A stretch of 6,459 nucleotides of DNA from Clostridiaceae bacterium (GCA_904501875.1 CAJGCQ010000068.1:1-6459); one strand, 5' to 3'. Counted from the stretch's first letter, positions 1 to 6,459 are shown. The notes: a model not told the origin generated them from the sequence alone. Program-made: numbers and translations.

Positions 1-2
1 AC

Positions 3-428
3 ACTTCAATTCTTCACAGAATACTTGTAGCTTTTGATGTAACCGACGAGATTTTCGGTATTTCGGTTTCAGTAACAGGCACGCTTAACCCCTTTTACAA
101 CTACGGCGCTATGACCGTGGCAATACCCGGCTGGACATTAGGTACGGTATTCGGGGTAATCACGGGCAATATTCTGACCCAAAGCCTTGTAAGCGCCTTG
201 GGAGTAGGGCTTTACGGAATGTTCCTTGCTATAATAATCCCGCCCGCAAAGAAAAACAAGGTTATAGCGGCTCTTGTAATCATTTCAATGGCGGCAAGCC
301 TTGCCTTCTCTAATCTGCCGATTATTTCTTCGGTATCTTCGGGTATGAGGGTTATTATACTTACCGTCGTAATTTCTCTGACGGCGGCTCTGCTTTTCCC
401 CGTAAAGGAGAATGAAGATGAGGCATAA
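3..428 (+). CDS. azlC: AzlC family branched-chain amino acid exporter, large subunit (3' part only)
   Basis: This is the C-terminal 141 residues of an AzlC-type permease, which with AzlD exports branched-chain amino acids and some analogues across the cytoplasmic membrane. The frame is open from the first complete codon at base 3, so the gene begins left of the window; family members are usually about 230-250 residues, so roughly 90-110 are missing. The conserved TDE signature is present near residues 14-16 (DVTDEIFGI), followed by Asn/Tyr/Pro/Gly-containing segments and three or so hydrophobic stretches (about 38-56, 62-80, 87-103 and 115-132), ending in a short acidic tail (KENEDEA). The ATG at base 111 lies inside the conserved region and is not a start. 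The stop overlaps the start of azlD, as is common for this pair. The family assignment is firm; the exact substrate is inferred from the family. Confidence 0.9.
   Translation, partial: TSILHRILVAFDVTDEIFGISVSVTGTLNPFYNYGAMTVAIPGWTLGTVFGVITGNILTQSLVSALGVGLYGMFLAIIIPPAKKNKVIAALVIISMAASLAFSNLPIISSVSSGMRVIILTVVISLTAALLFPVKENEDEA
404..410 (+). promoter_or_regulatory. Ribosome binding site of azlD
   Basis: AAAGGAG ends one base before the ATG at 412 but seven bases before the ATG at 418. Only the second has workable Shine-Dalgarno spacing, so this site decides the azlD start in favour of 418. It lies within the last codons of azlC, which fits translational coupling. Confidence 0.75.
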
Positions 429-726
429 TATTTATATCTACATATTTATAATGGCGGCGGTAACCTTTTTAATCCGTGTGTTGCCGCTGACTCTAATACG
501 CAAAAAAATCACCAATGTGACACTGCGCTCATTTCTCTACTATGTGCCCTATGTCACCCTTGCGGTTATGACCTTCCCCGCCATAATCGAGGCGACAAAC
601 AGCGTCTGGTCAGGGCTTGCCGCACTTATTGTAGGGGTGTTTCTCGCCTATTTCGGTGTTAGCCTTTTCGGTGTGGCAGTCTGCTCCTGCGTGGTTGTAT
701 TCATAATAGAGCTCATAATTCTTTAA
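418..726 (+). CDS. azlD: AzlD family branched-chain amino acid exporter, small subunit
   Basis: A 102-residue, very hydrophobic protein of the AzlD family, the small partner of AzlC in branched-chain amino acid export. Family hallmarks are visible: the N-terminal helix ending in FLIRVLPL (about 17-24), the basic segment LIRKK, then LRSFLYYVPYVTLAVMTFPA (about 36-55), followed by hydrophobic helices at about 63-83 and 84-102. The length matches the usual 100-110 residues. The longer start at 412 would add only Met-Lys and sits almost on top of the AAAGGAG box, so 418 is preferred. The gene overlaps the azlC stop by 11 bases, consistent with a coupled two-gene unit. It ends three bases before the stop of the oppositely oriented penicillin-binding protein gene. 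Both genes are intact in the visible part; no regulator of the AzlB type is in the window. Confidence 0.9.
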   Translation: MRHNIYIYIFIMAAVTFLIRVLPLTLIRKKITNVTLRSFLYYVPYVTLAVMTFPAIIEATNSVWSGLAALIVGVFLAYFGVSLFGVAVCSCVVVFIIELIIL

Positions 727-738
727 ATTTTAATTTAA
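723..738. repeat. AT-only inverted repeat containing both convergent stop codons
   Basis: TTAAATT at 723-729 and AATTTAA at 732-738 form a perfect 7-bp palindrome with a two-base spacer. The TAA stops of azlD (724-726) and of the - strand penicillin-binding protein gene (732-730) both fall in it. With no GC pair and almost no loop it would be a poor RNA hairpin, so a role as bidirectional terminator is doubtful. The inverted repeat itself is seen directly; its function is unknown. Confidence 0.4.
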
Positions 739-2343
739 GCCCTTCATTTCCGCTATTCTGTCGGCGATTTCAGCAAAGATTTCACCGCAGGTAGCGGATT
801 GTTTTTGCGTATTTTCAGAAAAGACTATAACGGTATACTGCGGGTCCTCCACAGGAAAAAAGCCACAGAACCAGCCCGCACAGATTTCGGTTCCGTTTTC
901 GTATTTTCCGGTTTGGGCGGTGGCGGTTTTTCCCGCCGCCGAGACGGTTTCAGGCTTTGCAGACTTACCCGTTCCCTCGTCGATAACTGCGGTTAAATAT
1001 TCCCGCAGTATTAAAGCGGTTTCCTTTTCCATAACCCTCGTGCGTTCCCCAATGCTATAGGGCGTAAATATCCCTCCCGAAAGTGTCCCCTCTACTACCG
1101 AGGGGATATTATACGCCCCGTCCGAAGCTACGGCGCAGTAAAGATTGAGCATAGCCACGGGAGACAGCAAAAGCTCTCCCTGACCTATACTGAAATTTGC
1201 AAGATAAGCTATATTTGAAAGTCTGTCAGGATTCGGCAGATTTCCCTTAGCGGTTGAAATCCCACCACATATATCTATACTTTTCCCGAATCCTAAGGCA
1301 GAGGCGGTGTTATATATCCGCTCCCCGCCAAGGGTAAAGGAAAAATTGTAAAAAAAGGTATTGCAGGAATTTGCAAGTCCGCTTTTTAAATTCATATCCC
1401 CGTGACCCGAGAGCTTATGACATTTAAAATAGCGGTCTATTATTTTTGTACTGCCGGTACAGATATAACAAAAATCACCCTTCCCGCACTCAATACCCGC
1501 CGCCGCAACGCAAGGCTTAAATACCGAACCTACGCTATACGCCGCAAGCGCTCGGTTTAATAACGGGGAATTTTTTTCATTAAGATAAGTGCTGATCCTT
1601 GTAACATCAAAATCAGGAACACTTGCCATCGCCCTGATTTTTGAGTTTTTCGCATCTGCAACAACAACTGCGCCGCATTCGATTTGCTTTGCCGCCTCCT
1701 CGGCAATGGTCTGTATATTAATATCAAGGGTTGAAACCACTCCGGACGCAGTAACAGAGGTGTCGTTTTCGATTTCAGGCTTAATACCCACAAGAATATC
1801 CCCGCCGCCATCCAAAGTAAAACAAAACGCCGCCTTTTTATCGGAATACAGGTATTCATCATACGCCTTTTCAAGTCCCGAAACTCCGTGGGACTCACTA
1901 TCGGTATACCCTATAAGGTGTAAAGCCTTTGTATCCGCCGAATTATGCTCGTAAATGGTAATACAGGTTATTCCGTCACAGTCTACCATTTTGGGCACCT
2001 CGCATAAGACAGGCCTACCTGATTTAAGCCTTTCAAGCACGCTTTCCAGCTCCTCGCCCGACAAAACCGAGCTTATTCCCGTGACCGCACGGGGAATAGG
2101 CGAAACCGCCGCAATAATTTTTGTACTGCTGTTTGTAATCGGCACCATATTGCAGTCATAAATTGTTCCCCTAAGACTTGATGCGGTAAGTCTCATAGCG
2201 GACTGCTTAGTTTGAACCTCGGAATAGTCCGAAGTAGCTATAAACGCAACCCGCATTATACAGCTGAAAAACAGCACAATCACAAGGAAAAAGCAAATTG
2301 CCGAGCGTTTTGAAAATATACCCCAAAAGCCTTCTTTAGACAT
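730..2343 (-). CDS. Class B penicillin-binding protein (PBP2/SpoVD-like peptidoglycan transpeptidase)
   Basis: A 537-residue monofunctional D,D-transpeptidase that would cross-link peptidoglycan outside the membrane. Order of parts: short basic cytoplasmic tail, one membrane anchor at about 14-37, a pedestal/dimerisation region with RGTIYDCN (58-65) and GVSGLEKAYDEYL, then the transpeptidase domain from about 203 (STLDINIQ). Active-site boxes: SxxK as SVFK (Ser273 nucleophile, Lys276), SxN as SCN (326-328), and the third box as KTA (472-474) in place of the usual KTG. GQGE (387-390) and the C-terminal AGWFCGFFP...DPQY also fit. There is no PASTA domain. The protein has 19 cysteines, including Cys308 and Cys327 spaced as in SpoVD. 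The start is ATG at 2343, six bases after GAGGTG; an in-frame GTG at 2352 lies inside that ribosome binding site. The length is somewhat short for the class. Whether it serves elongation, division or spore cortex cannot be decided, so no symbol is given. Confidence 0.92.
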   Translation of the reverse strand: MSKEGFWGIFSKRSAICFFLVIVLFFSCIMRVAFIATSDYSEVQTKQSAMRLTASSLRGTIYDCNMVPITNSSTKIIAAVSPIPRAVTGISSVLSGEELESVLERLKSGRPVLCEVPKMVDCDGITCITIYEHNSADTKALHLIGYTDSESHGVSGLEKAYDEYLYSDKKAAFCFTLDGGGDILVGIKPEIENDTSVTASGVVSTLDINIQTIAEEAAKQIECGAVVVADAKNSKIRAMASVPDFDVTRISTYLNEKNSPLLNRALAAYSVGSVFKPCVAAAGIECGKGDFCYICTGSTKIIDRYFKCHKLSGHGDMNLKSGLANSCNTFFYNFSFTLGGERIYNTASALGFGKSIDICGGISTAKGNLPNPDRLSNIAYLANFSIGQGELLLSPVAMLNLYCAVASDGAYNIPSVVEGTLSGGIFTPYSIGERTRVMEKETALILREYLTAVIDEGTGKSAKPETVSAAGKTATAQTGKYENGTEICAGWFCGFFPVEDPQYTVIVFSENTQKQSATCGEIFAEIADRIAEMKGLN

Positions 2344-2383
2344 AAAAAACACCTCTTGTTAAAAGTATTAACAAAAGGTGTTT
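2344..2383 (-). terminator. Terminator-like hairpin with U-run between the lipoprotein and penicillin-binding protein genes
   Basis: In - strand RNA, bases 2383-2368 pair with 2362-2347 around a five-base loop (UACUU): 16 pairs, of which four are G-C, one is G-U (2375 with 2355) and the rest A-U. On the + strand the same position is a C/A mismatch, which suggests the structure matters in the - direction. A run of six U (2349-2344) closes and follows the stem, giving the layout of an intrinsic terminator. It begins 17 bases after the stop of the lipoprotein gene. The stem is AU-rich, so termination may be partial. It also covers the ribosome binding site of the next gene, so attenuation or translational control is an alternative or additional role. 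Confidence 0.65.
2350..2355 (-). promoter_or_regulatory. Ribosome binding site of the penicillin-binding protein gene, inside a hairpin arm
   Basis: GAGGTG (reading 2355 to 2350) is followed by six T and the ATG at 2343, giving good spacing. All six bases are paired in the 3' arm of the hairpin at 2347-2383, so the site would be hidden when that hairpin forms. Confidence 0.7.
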
Positions 2384-2399
2384 GTTTAAACCGATATTA

Positions 2400-3479
2400 T
2401 TAAGAAGCGGACGGTTCTACTATTTTCTTTACCTTAAACTGCTTCACGACTCTGTCGATTACTTGGCAATGCATTTTTTCAGCGTATTCCTTAATATCCG
2501 CTTCGTACTCCTCATCAGCGATAAGGTGGCGTACGGTCACATCAAGGGTATCGAGATAGTAAGAATCAGCCTCAATATCCTGCTTTACAGCAAGCACAAG
2601 ACCAGAGCCATCGTCAAGCTCTATTACCTTTACCTCGCCTGTAGCCATTGCCTTTACTTTAGTGAAATAGTCGGAAGAATAGGAAGTGATTGAGGAGCCC
2701 AAAATACTCGCATACTTATCCTTGGGCTGAGGCTCGTCGGTCTCGGCTTCCTCTTTCTCTTCGGCCTCTTCTGCAGTGCCGTTATAATCCTTGTAAACCT
2801 CTTCAAAGGTCTTCTTGCCATTCTTTAAATCGGCGGCATAGCCGTTAATCTTTTCCTTAAGTGCGGTTATTTCGTCAGCTTTCTTTTCCGAAAAGCTCAC
2901 CTCTAAAATATCTGCAACAACAAAATTATCAAGCATTTTTGCCTTTACGGTATCGGCCTCAATTTCCTTTTCCCCGCCCTCGCCGTAAAGGTGCTCAAAA
3001 TAAAGGTTTGAATAATAGGTGTCCTTCATATAGTTAGTATATGTACTTTCGCCTACTCCGTTGGGCTCAAAGTATACTGAATAGCCATAGCTTGACCAAT
3101 AAAAGGAAGCATAAGCCTCGGCGTTCTCAGCCTCCTCATCCGAAATCTCAAGGTTATTTTCCTTGCAAAGGGTTTTATACGCAGCGATTTCCTTAAGATA
3201 ATCCAGAGCGGTATCCTCAACCCAGGTAACAAAGTCCTTATCGTCAATTTTCTTTGAATAATAATCAACATCATCCGTAGACTCGTCATCGGAAAGCTCT
3301 GACTCTACCCTGTATTTAGCCTCGGAATCGGCGTTTATAAGAGCGCACATATAATACGCTGAAGTAAACTCAATATCGCCTATTTTAACTGCAATCTCGC
3401 CCTTTTCATGGCAGGCAGTAAACATAAGTGCCATAACAAGAACTAACGCCAAAGCGAAAACTTTTTTAATATTCTTCAT
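2400..3479 (-). CDS. PrsA/SurA-like secreted lipoprotein with degenerate parvulin-type isomerase domain
   Basis: A 359-residue exported lipoprotein, probably a folding helper for proteins crossing the membrane. The N-terminus MKNIKK, a hydrophobic stretch (7-21) and the lipobox FTAC give lipid attachment at Cys23. Residues about 28-185 look like a SurA/PrsA N-terminal helical chaperone region, rich in Glu, Asp and Tyr. Residues about 187-302 resemble a parvulin (PpiC) domain: VADILEVSF, then an A..L..GKKTFEEVYKDYNG stretch, then FTKVKAMATGEVKVIELDDGSGLVLAV. The region is interrupted by an acidic linker (AEEAEEKEEAETDEPQPKDK), and the usual histidines appear to be missing. The tail (EEYEADIKEYAEKM...KVKKI) is like that of other clostridial foldases as I recall them. 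The start at 3479 is chosen for GGAGGA six bases upstream; an in-frame ATG at 3506 precedes this site. It lies downstream of mfd, an order known in clostridia, and appears to have its own promoter. The lipoprotein call is strong; isomerase activity is doubtful. Confidence 0.8.
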   Translation of the reverse strand: MKNIKKVFALALVLVMALMFTACHEKGEIAVKIGDIEFTSAYYMCALINADSEAKYRVESELSDDESTDDVDYYSKKIDDKDFVTWVEDTALDYLKEIAAYKTLCKENNLEISDEEAENAEAYASFYWSSYGYSVYFEPNGVGESTYTNYMKDTYYSNLYFEHLYGEGGEKEIEADTVKAKMLDNFVVADILEVSFSEKKADEITALKEKINGYAADLKNGKKTFEEVYKDYNGTAEEAEEKEEAETDEPQPKDKYASILGSSITSYSSDYFTKVKAMATGEVKVIELDDGSGLVLAVKQDIEADSYYLDTLDVTVRHLIADEEYEADIKEYAEKMHCQVIDRVVKQFKVKKIVEPSAS

Positions 3480-3485
3480 CTTTAT

Positions 3486-3491
3486 TCCTCC
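3486..3491 (-). promoter_or_regulatory. Ribosome binding site of the lipoprotein gene
   Basis: GGAGGA (3491 to 3486) lies six bases before the ATG at 3479. It decides the start against the upstream in-frame ATG at 3506, which would put a polar MLSFYGGIK extension before the signal peptide. Confidence 0.85.
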
Positions 3492-3510
3492 ATAAAAGCT
3501 TAACATATTA

Positions 3511-3539
3511 ATTATATATTAATCTTTAATAAAAGTCCA
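3511..3539 (-). promoter_or_regulatory. Sigma-A-type promoter of the lipoprotein gene
   Basis: In the 75-base AT-rich gap after mfd, the - strand has TGGACT (3539-3534, four of six matches to TTGACA), a 17-base spacer and a perfect TATAAT (3516-3511). Transcription would begin near 3504, leaving a leader of about 25 bases that carries GGAGGA. The predicted start falls just past the alternative ATG at 3506, which supports the shorter protein. The region is so AT-rich that a chance TATAAT is possible. Confidence 0.6.
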
Positions 3540-3554
3540 TAAAAAAATGTAAAT

Positions 3555-6458
3555 TTATAATGCCGCTGTAAGCTCTGCCGCAAGGTCTGACATTTTCTGT
3601 CCCTTATTAAGCCTTACTGCATAGACAGGCTTATCAGTAGCGTTAAGGGAAAATCGGTTTCCGAAATAGTCCGAAAGCTTGTGCACAACCTCGGGCTCTA
3701 TTGATGTTATATGCAATATTGCGGTGTTTGATGTGCCCGTAATCTCGGTGATTTTAGCCGCCGCCGCTTTGTTTCGAAGTAAGGCTATATCTATAAGCCC
3801 CATAACCGCTACCGGTGGCTCGCCGAAGCGATCGCACAGCTCGTCTATAACATCGCTTGCGTCATCGTCATTCCTTATTGCCGCAATCCGCTTGTAAATT
3901 CCAAGCCTTGCGGGCAGGGACTCAATATACCTTTCGGGGATATGCGCCGAAATATTGAGGTCAACCGTACAGGGGATATCATCTTCTATCGGTGCGCCGT
4001 TTTCCTCGTTTACCGCCTCGTTTAAAAGCTTTAGGTACATATCGTAGCCCACCGACTCCATATTTCCGTGCTGGTCGCCGCCTAAAATACTGCCTGCTCC
4101 CCTTATTTCAAGGTCTCGCATAGCTATTTTATAGCCCGAGCCAAACTCGGTAAACTCTCTTATTGCCTCAAGCCGCTTTGAGGCAACGTCAGAAAGCTGT
4201 TTTCCTGTTCTAAAGCAGAAATAAGCATAAGCACGACGGGGCGAGCGCCCTACCCTGCCCCTTAGCTGGTGGAGCTGAGCAAGTCCCATTTTGTCCGCAT
4301 CCTCGATTATAAGGGTATTGGCATTAGGTACATCAACCCCCGTCTCAATTATGGTTGTGCATACAAGCAAATCAATTTCGTGTTCAATAAGCTTGCGCCA
4401 AACCTCGGTAAGCTCGTCTTCACTCATCTGACCGTGGGCTATTCCCACATTAATATCAGGCAGTCTCGCTTTAAGGGAAGCCGCACAGCGCTCTATACTC
4501 TCAACTCTGTTATGCAGATAGTAAACCTGACCGCCTCTGCGTGCCTCTTTGTTTATAGCATCGGTAATAACACCCATATTATATTCAAGCACATAGGTCT
4601 GCACAGGGTGGCGGTCGCCGGGGGCTTCGTCAAGGCTGGACATATCCCTAAGCCCCGAAAGTGCCATATTAAGCGTGCGGGGAATGGGGGTTGCGCTAAG
4701 GGTTAAAATATCCACAAAGGGGTAAAGCTCCTTAAGCCGTTCCTTTTGAGCAACACCGAAACGCTGTTCCTCGTCGATTATCACAAGCCCAATATTTTTA
4801 AAGAAAATATCCTTTGAAATAAGCCTGTGAGTACCCACCACCATATCGAGTCTGCCGCATTTAAGGTCATTTATTATCCTTGTCTGCTCCTTTAGCGGAA
4901 CAAAGCGGTTAAGCAGTCCCACATTTACGGGCATATCGCCGAAACGCCTAACAATAGTGTTGTAATGCTGCATTGCAAGAATGGTTGTGGGAACTAACAT
5001 AGCGCATTGTTTACCCTCGCTTATGCACTTGAAAGCCGCACGCAAGGCCACCTCGGTCTTACCAAAGCCCACGTCTCCGCAGAGCAGTCTGTCCATAGGC
5101 ACTTCCCGCTCCATATCCCGCTTTATCTCGTTTATACAGCGAAGCTGGTCGTCGGTCTCGTCATACTCAAAACGGCGTTCAAAATCGTTTTGCAGGTCGG
5201 TATCGGAGCTGAATGCGTAGCCCTTTACCGACATTCGCTTAGCGTACAAGGCGGTTAATTGTTTTGCCATATCCCGTACTGCGGCTTTTACACGCCTTCT
5301 TGTTTTCTGCCATTCCGTACCGCCCAATCGGTTAAGCTTTATACCGCCCTCTGTCGCAGCACCGATGTATTTTGAAACCAAATCAAGCTGGGTTACGGGC
5401 ACATAAAGCACATCGCCCTTGGCGTAGTTAATTTTAATATAATCCTTTGTGACCCCGCCGTTTGTGATGCGCTTAATCCCGTCAAAAACCCCTATTCCGT
5501 GGGATTCGTGAACAACATAGTCCCCTGCTCTAAGCTCATCAAGGGAGCCTATTTCCTGCCCGTTTTTAGGTATCGGCTTTTTCCGCTTGCCCTCAGAGGC
5601 GATATATCGGTGGGTTATAAGCATAAACCTACAGGACGGAATTTCAAACCCACCGGTCAGTCCGCCGACGGTAATGGTTACACCCGAGGGAGTGAAATCA
5701 TGGGACTCGCTGAAGGTACTATTTATACCTTTCTCGTTAAGCTCGTTATTAAGAACCTGTGCCGCACGCCGCTCCCCCGCTAAAATTACAACCGAGCCGC
5801 CCGTTTCCCGAACAAAGGAAATATCTTCAAGCAGAACCTTTATATCCCCGCTCCAAGCCGTAGAACGCTTGTAATTAAAATTAATAATGTCTCTGGGGCT
5901 TAGCTCGTAGGAATTGCGTGGGAAGTTTTCCATTATTACAGCACCCGGCACACAGCTCCAAAAATCGGTTTTATCAAGCCACAGCCTTGCGGTCTTTTCG
6001 GTAAGATACCCCTCTTCAAGATAAGCCTCTATATCCGCCGACTGCTGAACCGCCATAGACTTAAACCTATCGTTAATACCGCCGCTTTCGCTGACAATAA
6101 CAAGTGCGTCCGAAATATAGTCAAAGACTGTCTCTCCGCCCTCAAATATAAGGGGAATATATCGGTCATAGGAAAACTCTATGCCGTTTTCGAGTGCGTC
6201 AATATCCTTTAGGATTACCGATCTTTGCTTTTCGGTAAGCCCCTTTGCGGTTTTAAGATAATTGTTAAGCTTAATTATCAGCTCCTGCGGCTCGAAAACC
6301 ACCTCGCAGGCAGGTGTGATTTCTATTTTTTTAGTATTTACTGTTCTTCTCTGGGTTTCGGTATCAAAATACGAAATACTGTCAATCTCGTCGCCCCAAA
6401 ACTCGATACGGCAGGGCTGTTCGGAATTAACGGGGAAAACATCAAAAATTCCGCCCCG
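3555..6458 (-). CDS. mfd: Transcription-repair coupling factor Mfd (5' end beyond the window)
   Basis: The visible 967 residues are the C-terminal five-sixths of Mfd, the ATP-driven translocase that pushes stalled RNA polymerase off DNA and recruits UvrA for nucleotide excision repair. The frame is open to the right edge and reads RGGIFDVFPVNSE...RIEFWGDEIDSI...ETQRR, the classic UvrB-like module, so the GTG at 6302 is an internal Val codon. About 180-200 N-terminal residues are missing against the usual 1150-1180. A CarD-like RNA polymerase interaction domain spans about 304-402 (GDYVVHESHGIGVF). Helicase motifs follow: Walker A GDVGFGKTE (461-469), MLVPTT (487-492), GTHRL (542-546), DEEQRFGV (562-569), SATPIPRT (588-595), TTIIETGVD (701-709) and QLRGRVGR (731-738). 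The TRG translocation motif is near 779-797, and the C-terminal TRCF domain is at about 827-937. All catalytic motifs look intact. It stands upstream of the lipoprotein gene with no convincing terminator between them. Confidence 0.98.
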   Translation of the reverse strand, partial: RGGIFDVFPVNSEQPCRIEFWGDEIDSISYFDTETQRRTVNTKKIEITPACEVVFEPQELIIKLNNYLKTAKGLTEKQRSVILKDIDALENGIEFSYDRYIPLIFEGGETVFDYISDALVIVSESGGINDRFKSMAVQQSADIEAYLEEGYLTEKTARLWLDKTDFWSCVPGAVIMENFPRNSYELSPRDIINFNYKRSTAWSGDIKVLLEDISFVRETGGSVVILAGERRAAQVLNNELNEKGINSTFSESHDFTPSGVTITVGGLTGGFEIPSCRFMLITHRYIASEGKRKKPIPKNGQEIGSLDELRAGDYVVHESHGIGVFDGIKRITNGGVTKDYIKINYAKGDVLYVPVTQLDLVSKYIGAATEGGIKLNRLGGTEWQKTRRRVKAAVRDMAKQLTALYAKRMSVKGYAFSSDTDLQNDFERRFEYDETDDQLRCINEIKRDMEREVPMDRLLCGDVGFGKTEVALRAAFKCISEGKQCAMLVPTTILAMQHYNTIVRRFGDMPVNVGLLNRFVPLKEQTRIINDLKCGRLDMVVGTHRLISKDIFFKNIGLVIIDEEQRFGVAQKERLKELYPFVDILTLSATPIPRTLNMALSGLRDMSSLDEAPGDRHPVQTYVLEYNMGVITDAINKEARRGGQVYYLHNRVESIERCAASLKARLPDINVGIAHGQMSEDELTEVWRKLIEHEIDLLVCTTIIETGVDVPNANTLIIEDADKMGLAQLHQLRGRVGRSPRRAYAYFCFRTGKQLSDVASKRLEAIREFTEFGSGYKIAMRDLEIRGAGSILGGDQHGNMESVGYDMYLKLLNEAVNEENGAPIEDDIPCTVDLNISAHIPERYIESLPARLGIYKRIAAIRNDDDASDVIDELCDRFGEPPVAVMGLIDIALLRNKAAAAKITEITGTSNTAILHITSIEPEVVHKLSDYFGNRFSLNATDKPVYAVRLNKGQKMSDLAAELTAAL

Positions 6459-6459
6459 C

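Noticed and set aside
2350..2352. GTG start adding three residues to the penicillin-binding protein
   Set aside because: These bases are part of the GAGGTG ribosome binding site of the ATG at 2343, and no other site lies at proper distance upstream.
2363..2380. Possible extended -10 (TGTTAATAC) for the penicillin-binding protein gene within the hairpin
   Set aside because: It matches only half of the -10 consensus and no -35 element is at suitable distance.
2384..2391. GTTTAAAC palindrome just before the hairpin
   Set aside because: An 8-bp self-complementary word without a loop in an AT-rich gap is expected by chance; no operator symmetry beyond it was seen.
3540..3556. Run of seven T after the mfd stop as a terminator
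   Set aside because: No GC-containing stem precedes it in the transcript, only AT-rich sequence; it could not be supported as an intrinsic terminator.
4269..4706. A 145-codon + strand open frame inside mfd
   Set aside because: It is antisense to the conserved helicase motifs of mfd, shows no ribosome binding site or recognisable protein, and is explained by the coding constraint of the other strand. The other open frames antisense to or nested in the - strand genes were set aside for the same reason.
6300..6302. GTG as a start of mfd giving a 915-residue protein
   Set aside because: The frame continues without a stop to the right edge and encodes conserved Mfd sequence (RGGIFDVFP, FWGDEIDS), so the GTG is an internal Val codon.

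Overview
The window looks like chromosomal DNA of a Gram-positive anaerobe of the Clostridia, possibly Oscillospiraceae/Ruminococcaceae-like. This is an inference from a moderate GC content, purine-rich GGAGG-type ribosome binding sites, a diderm-independent lipoprotein foldase, and the gene order mfd then a PrsA-like lipoprotein, which is familiar from clostridia. No RNA genes, CRISPR arrays, insertion sequences or phage genes were seen. The content is mostly housekeeping, with some unusual details in the cell-envelope genes.

Left part (1-726, + strand): the 3' part of azlC and a complete azlD overlap by 11 bases. Together they encode the two membrane subunits of a branched-chain amino acid exporter. 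azlC runs off the left edge.

Middle and right (730-6459, - strand): reading in the direction of transcription, from right to left, there is mfd (transcription-repair coupling factor, N-terminus off the right edge), a 75-base AT-rich gap with a good sigma-A-type promoter, a secreted PrsA/SurA-like lipoprotein with a degenerate parvulin domain, a 16-bp hairpin followed by a U-run, and a class B penicillin-binding protein. The penicillin-binding protein meets azlD tail to tail, with only three bases between the stop codons.

The lipoprotein and the penicillin-binding protein both act outside the membrane, one as a likely folding helper and one as a peptidoglycan transpeptidase. Mfd acts in the cytoplasm on stalled RNA polymerase. 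The most interesting points are the hairpin, which looks like a terminator yet contains the ribosome binding site of the penicillin-binding protein gene; the KTA box and SpoVD-like cysteine pair in that protein; and the apparent loss of catalytic histidines in the foldase. I did not find a clearly new multi-gene system. Intergenic space is short everywhere; no stretch over 300 bases lacks a gene.
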